Below, in pieces: positions 61,309 to 64,000 of a stretch of DNA of 64,000 nt (position 1 is its first letter; every line of letters begins with the position of its first letter). Source of the stretch: Algibacillus agarilyticus (GTDB taxonomy: Bacteria; Pseudomonadota; Gammaproteobacteria; Enterobacterales; Alteromonadaceae); the NCBI RefSeq assembly GCF_003286125.1, contig NZ_QMED01000010.1, forward strand, positions 62,001-126,000. The letters run 5' to 3'. The position numbers and the translations under genes are program-made. The notes beneath the pieces were generated by a model, which was given only the letters and a program-made list of their open reading frames with translations, searched no databases and had not been told where the DNA came from.

Positions 61309-62781
61309 TTACATCATCACCACGTCAAACTGCTCTTGCCCGTACATCCCTTCTGCTTGCACTTTAATTTGTTTCGCGATGAATAATTCTAGTTCACCTA
61401 ATGCGTGTGATTCTTCTGACAATATATAATCAGCCACTTGTTGGTTAGCATAAACGACAAACTTATCGGCATCGTATGCACGGTTAACACGAACAATTTC
61501 ACGCATGATTTCATAACATATGGTTTCAACGGTTTTTAACGTGCCACGGCCATCGCAACTTGGGCAATTTGAACACAGTATATGTTCTAAGCTTTCACGG
61601 GTTCTTTTACGTGTCATTTCGACTAACCCTAATGCCGAAAACCCATTGATATTATATTTTGCATGATCACGTGCTAATGCCATTTCAAGGCTATGTAATA
61701 CACGGCGTCGATGATCAGCGTCCATCATATCGATAAAATCAATAATAATAATCCCGCCTAAATTACGCAGGCGCAATTGTCGTGCTAAAGCTTGGGTCGC
61801 TTCAATATTGGTATTAAATATGGTTTCTTCTAAATTACGGTGCCCAACAAACGCGCCAGTATTAATATCAATTGTTGTCATCGCTTCGGTTTGATCAATG
61901 ATCAAGTAACCGCCCGATTTCAATTCAACTTTGCGCTCTAACGCTCGTTGTATATCATTCTCAACATTAAAAATATCAAAAATAGGCCGCTCACCCGGAT
62001 AATATTCCATTTTATTACGCAACTCTGGAATAAATTCATCGATAAATTCCAGTAATTGCTCAAACGTTAATTTTGAATCAACCCGAATACGCTCTAATTC
62101 GGTATTAATTAAATCGCGTAATATTCGACAAGCAATCGTTAAATCTTGATATAAACAGCTGTGTTTTTTACCACGCTTTTTCCGCTCTTGTATTTTTTTC
62201 CACACTCGGCGTAAAAATTTCGCATCCTGCCGCAGCTCACCTTCATCCGCGCCTTCAGCTGCTGTTCTCACAATAAAACTGGCGTCTTCATCGCAGTATT
62301 CAGATGTAATATCTTTTAAGCGATCTCGTTCTTCAGGGCTATCAATACGCTGTGATACACCTACATGATTAGCGCCGGGCATAAAAACAAGGTAGCGAGA
62401 AGGGATCGTTATTTCAGTCGTTAAACGTGCGCCTTTAGTGCCAAGTGGATCTTTAACCACTTGCACCATGATACTTTGGCCATCTTTGACTAATTCGGTA
62501 ATATCACGGACAGGTTGTGGAGACGTTATTGCATCTTCATCTTTTAACGTTTGATTAATTGTGATGTCTGATGCATGTAAAAAAGCGGCTTTTTCTAAAC
62601 CAATATCAACAAAAGCCGCTTGCATACCCGGTAATACCCGACTAACCATGCCTAAATAGATATTGCCAACTAAGCCTTTTTTAGCCTGACGTTCAATATG
62701 CACTTCTTGCAAGCTGCCATTTTCAACTAAGGCGACACGAGTCTCGCTAGGGGTTACATTTATTAGTATTTCTGCACTCAC
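61309..62781 (-). CDS. rng: Ribonuclease G
   Basis: 490 residues. S1 domain near residues 37-120 (GLVGNIYLGMVSRVLPGMQAAFVDIGLEKAAFLHASDI), catalytic metal site IIIDFIDMMD, and the zinc-link CSNCPSC near the C-terminus. It matures 16S rRNA 5' ends. The start is taken as GTG 62781, because homologues begin (M)SAEILINVTPSETRVA; the frame extends to a TTG 24 bases earlier inside maf. Seven bases separate the GTG from the maf stop. Confidence 0.94.
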   Translation of the reverse strand: MSAEILINVTPSETRVALVENGSLQEVHIERQAKKGLVGNIYLGMVSRVLPGMQAAFVDIGLEKAAFLHASDITINQTLKDEDAITSPQPVRDITELVKDGQSIMVQVVKDPLGTKGARLTTEITIPSRYLVFMPGANHVGVSQRIDSPEERDRLKDITSEYCDEDASFIVRTAAEGADEGELRQDAKFLRRVWKKIQERKKRGKKHSCLYQDLTIACRILRDLINTELERIRVDSKLTFEQLLEFIDEFIPELRNKMEYYPGERPIFDIFNVENDIQRALERKVELKSGGYLIIDQTEAMTTIDINTGAFVGHRNLEETIFNTNIEATQALARQLRLRNLGGIIIIDFIDMMDADHRRRVLHSLEMALARDHAKYNINGFSALGLVEMTRKRTRESLEHILCSNCPSCDGRGTLKTVETICYEIMREIVRVNRAYDADKFVVYANQQVADYILSEESHALGELELFIAKQIKVQAEGMYGQEQFDVVMM

Positions 62782-62788
62782 GAGGATC

Positions 62789-63376
62789 TCACTTATTTTT
62801 CTCAAGCCGTTGTTGAGCTTGCATAATTAATTGTTGAGTATGATATAAAGGCAATCCCACAACCGCAGAATAGTTACCTTTAATTTGTGTCACATACTGC
62901 CCCGCTATACCTTGTATACCATAAGAGCCGGCTTTATCTTGAGGCTCTCCGGTTTGCCAGTATTTTTCAATATCATCAGCGGTTAACGGACAAAAAGAGA
63001 CCTCAGTGATCACATTTTCGCACAAGGTAAACGATGAACTACAAATAGCAACGGCTGTCATAACTAAATGGGTCTGCCCAGACAATATTTCAAGCATACG
63101 CTTGGCATCAGGATAATCAATGGGCTTGCCAAAAATTTCACCATTAGGGCTTACTACAATAGTATCAGAGCCAACAACAAGCGCGTTTCCATGTGCAACC
63201 TTAGGCAAAATAGCCAGTGCTTTTTCAGTTGCTAACCGGGTCACTAAAGTTTCGGGTAATTCACCCGGCTGCACCGTTTCATCAATATCAGCACTTAAAA
63301 CAGTAAATTCATGGCCTAACTGCTGTAATAACGCTTTGCGGCGCGGAGATTGCGATGCTAAATAAAGTGAAGTCAT
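62789..63376 (-). CDS. maf: Maf-family nucleoside triphosphate pyrophosphatase (YhdE type)
   Basis: 195 residues. N-terminal LASQSPRRKALLQQLG, then DIDETVQPGE and VGSDTIVV, the family's substrate-binding and catalytic segments. Such enzymes hydrolyse dTTP, UTP and modified nucleotides. ATGA overlap with the mreD stop. Confidence 0.94.
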   Translation of the reverse strand: MTSLYLASQSPRRKALLQQLGHEFTVLSADIDETVQPGELPETLVTRLATEKALAILPKVAHGNALVVGSDTIVVSPNGEIFGKPIDYPDAKRMLEILSGQTHLVMTAVAICSSSFTLCENVITEVSFCPLTADDIEKYWQTGEPQDKAGSYGIQGIAGQYVTQIKGNYSAVVGLPLYHTQQLIMQAQQRLEKNK

Positions 63377-63849
63377 ATAATTTTAAACGCTCGACGCATT
63401 TTGCGTAATAATAAAAAGGCCCACGGCCACATCACCATCGTTGTGATAGCGGGCCACATTAAGCTAGGTTCAAAAAAGCTATCGGTTAAAAAATGAATAA
63501 GCCAATACTCAGCTAAGTGATAAAATGCGCATAACATACCAACAATGATCGCTTGCTGCCAAACAGAAAAATTTCGAATTAATAAAAAATTAGCGGCGGC
63601 AATGTAAGCAATAATACTAAAGATTAAACCATTAATACCCAGAACCGAACCCAGCAATAGATCAAGTAACAAACCAACCAAGCAACCCGTTAATACACCG
63701 ACACGATGTGGTAATGCGATACACCAATAAATAAGCGCCATTAAAGGCCAGTCAGGTCGAAAAGCAGAAAGAAAAGCCGGCATAGGGAAAATAGCCAACA
63801 CCAAAGAAAAAAGTAAAGTCAGATAAATCAGAGCAATTCGCTTTGACAT
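63373..63849 (-). CDS. mreD: Rod shape-determining protein MreD
   Basis: 158 residues with about five membrane helices (LIYLTLLFSLVLAIFPMP, and RPDWPLMALIYWCIALPHRVGV typical of MreD). Part of the elongasome with MreC, MreB and RodA. Its ATG overlaps the mreC stop (TAATG). Confidence 0.93.
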   Translation of the reverse strand: MSKRIALIYLTLLFSLVLAIFPMPAFLSAFRPDWPLMALIYWCIALPHRVGVLTGCLVGLLLDLLLGSVLGINGLIFSIIAYIAAANFLLIRNFSVWQQAIIVGMLCAFYHLAEYWLIHFLTDSFFEPSLMWPAITTMVMWPWAFLLLRKMRRAFKII

Positions 63850-64000
63850 TATAATAAGGCCTCCGCTTTTTCGACCAAAGAATCAACAGCTTCATAAATT
63901 GGTTTTTGCTCAACATTATCTGGCCACAACAACAGTAAATAACGAATACGATCTAAATTCGCGATCGGCTTAGCCACCACTTTCGCAAAGGGTAAACTGG
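63849..64000 (-). CDS. mreC: Rod shape-determining protein MreC, C-terminal end only (cut by window)
   Basis: About 50 codons are visible, reading into the window end without a stop. They include VAKPIANLDRIRYLLLLWPDN and end VEKAEALL. The segment LDRIRYLLLLWP fits the end of the MreC periplasmic domain, and the position before mreD agrees. Confidence 0.85.
   Translation of the reverse strand, partial: SLPFAKVVAKPIANLDRIRYLLLLWPDNVEQKPIYEAVDSLVEKAEALL

Overview
The window is a stretch of chromosome from an AT-rich gammaproteobacterium, most likely a marine member of the order Alteromonadales (Colwellia/Thalassotalea/Catenovulum-like). The genus is an inference. It rests on gene order (sspB-sspA-petCBA-rpsI-rplM, zapE/zapG-degQ-degS, mlaFEDCB-ibaG-murA diverging from yrbG-kdsDC-lptCAB-rpoN-hpf-ptsN-rapZ-npr, and mreCD-maf-rng-yhdP-nitrilase-tldD), a Mg-type HemB, a cytochrome bc1 complex, and a TonB receptor/YfiR/hybrid-kinase trio. 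I see no tRNA, rRNA, insertion sequence, prophage or CRISPR array. Both ends cut a gene: a YiiD-type thioesterase domain at the left and mreC at the right.

Layout. 1-6.5 kb: end of a YiiD-like gene, then on the minus strand tatA-tatB-tatC and tatD-GGDEF-hemB, and a plus-strand secreted protein with a TTG start. 6.5-9.7 kb: minus-strand dyp peroxidase-yihY-pip-dtd. 9.8-15.9 kb: a probable sensing module made of a hybrid histidine kinase, a periplasmic YfiR-like protein and a TonB-dependent receptor. 16-17.8 kb: glnK-amt with what looks like a complete NtrC enhancer and sigma-54 promoter. 18-22.8 kb: DEAD-box helicase, orphan solute-binding protein, glutathione reductase, hinT. 22.8-30.6 kb: sspAB, petABC, rplM-rpsI, a 2OG-oxygenase-like protein, zapE, zapG. 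30.7-33.3 kb: degQ and degS behind a possible sigma-E promoter. 33.3-47.4 kb: the envelope and nitrogen-PTS block (murA, ibaG, mla, kds, lpt, rpoN, hpf, ptsN, rapZ, npr, mgtE). 47.5-64 kb: an unrecognised envelope protein, pmbA, darP, a 1174-residue Ig-repeat lipoprotein, and the tldD-to-mreC block.

How it works together. Much of the window builds and polices the envelope: Mla moves phospholipid, KdsC/KdsD make Kdo, LptABC exports LPS, MurA starts peptidoglycan, MreCD shape the cell, YhdP moves phospholipid, DegQ/DegS control quality, and Tat exports folded proteins. The Rieske subunit of the bc1 complex carries a twin-arginine signal, so tatABC and petA are functionally linked. rpoN and the nitrogen PTS lie in the same window as a visible sigma-54/NtrC target, glnK-amt. 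The PmbA and TldD halves of one protease are both present.

Most of the window is conserved housekeeping sequence. The best candidates for something less described are the receptor/YfiR/kinase module, the repeat lipoprotein behind darP, the 2OG-oxygenase-like gene between zapE and rplM, and several regulatory structures listed under findings.
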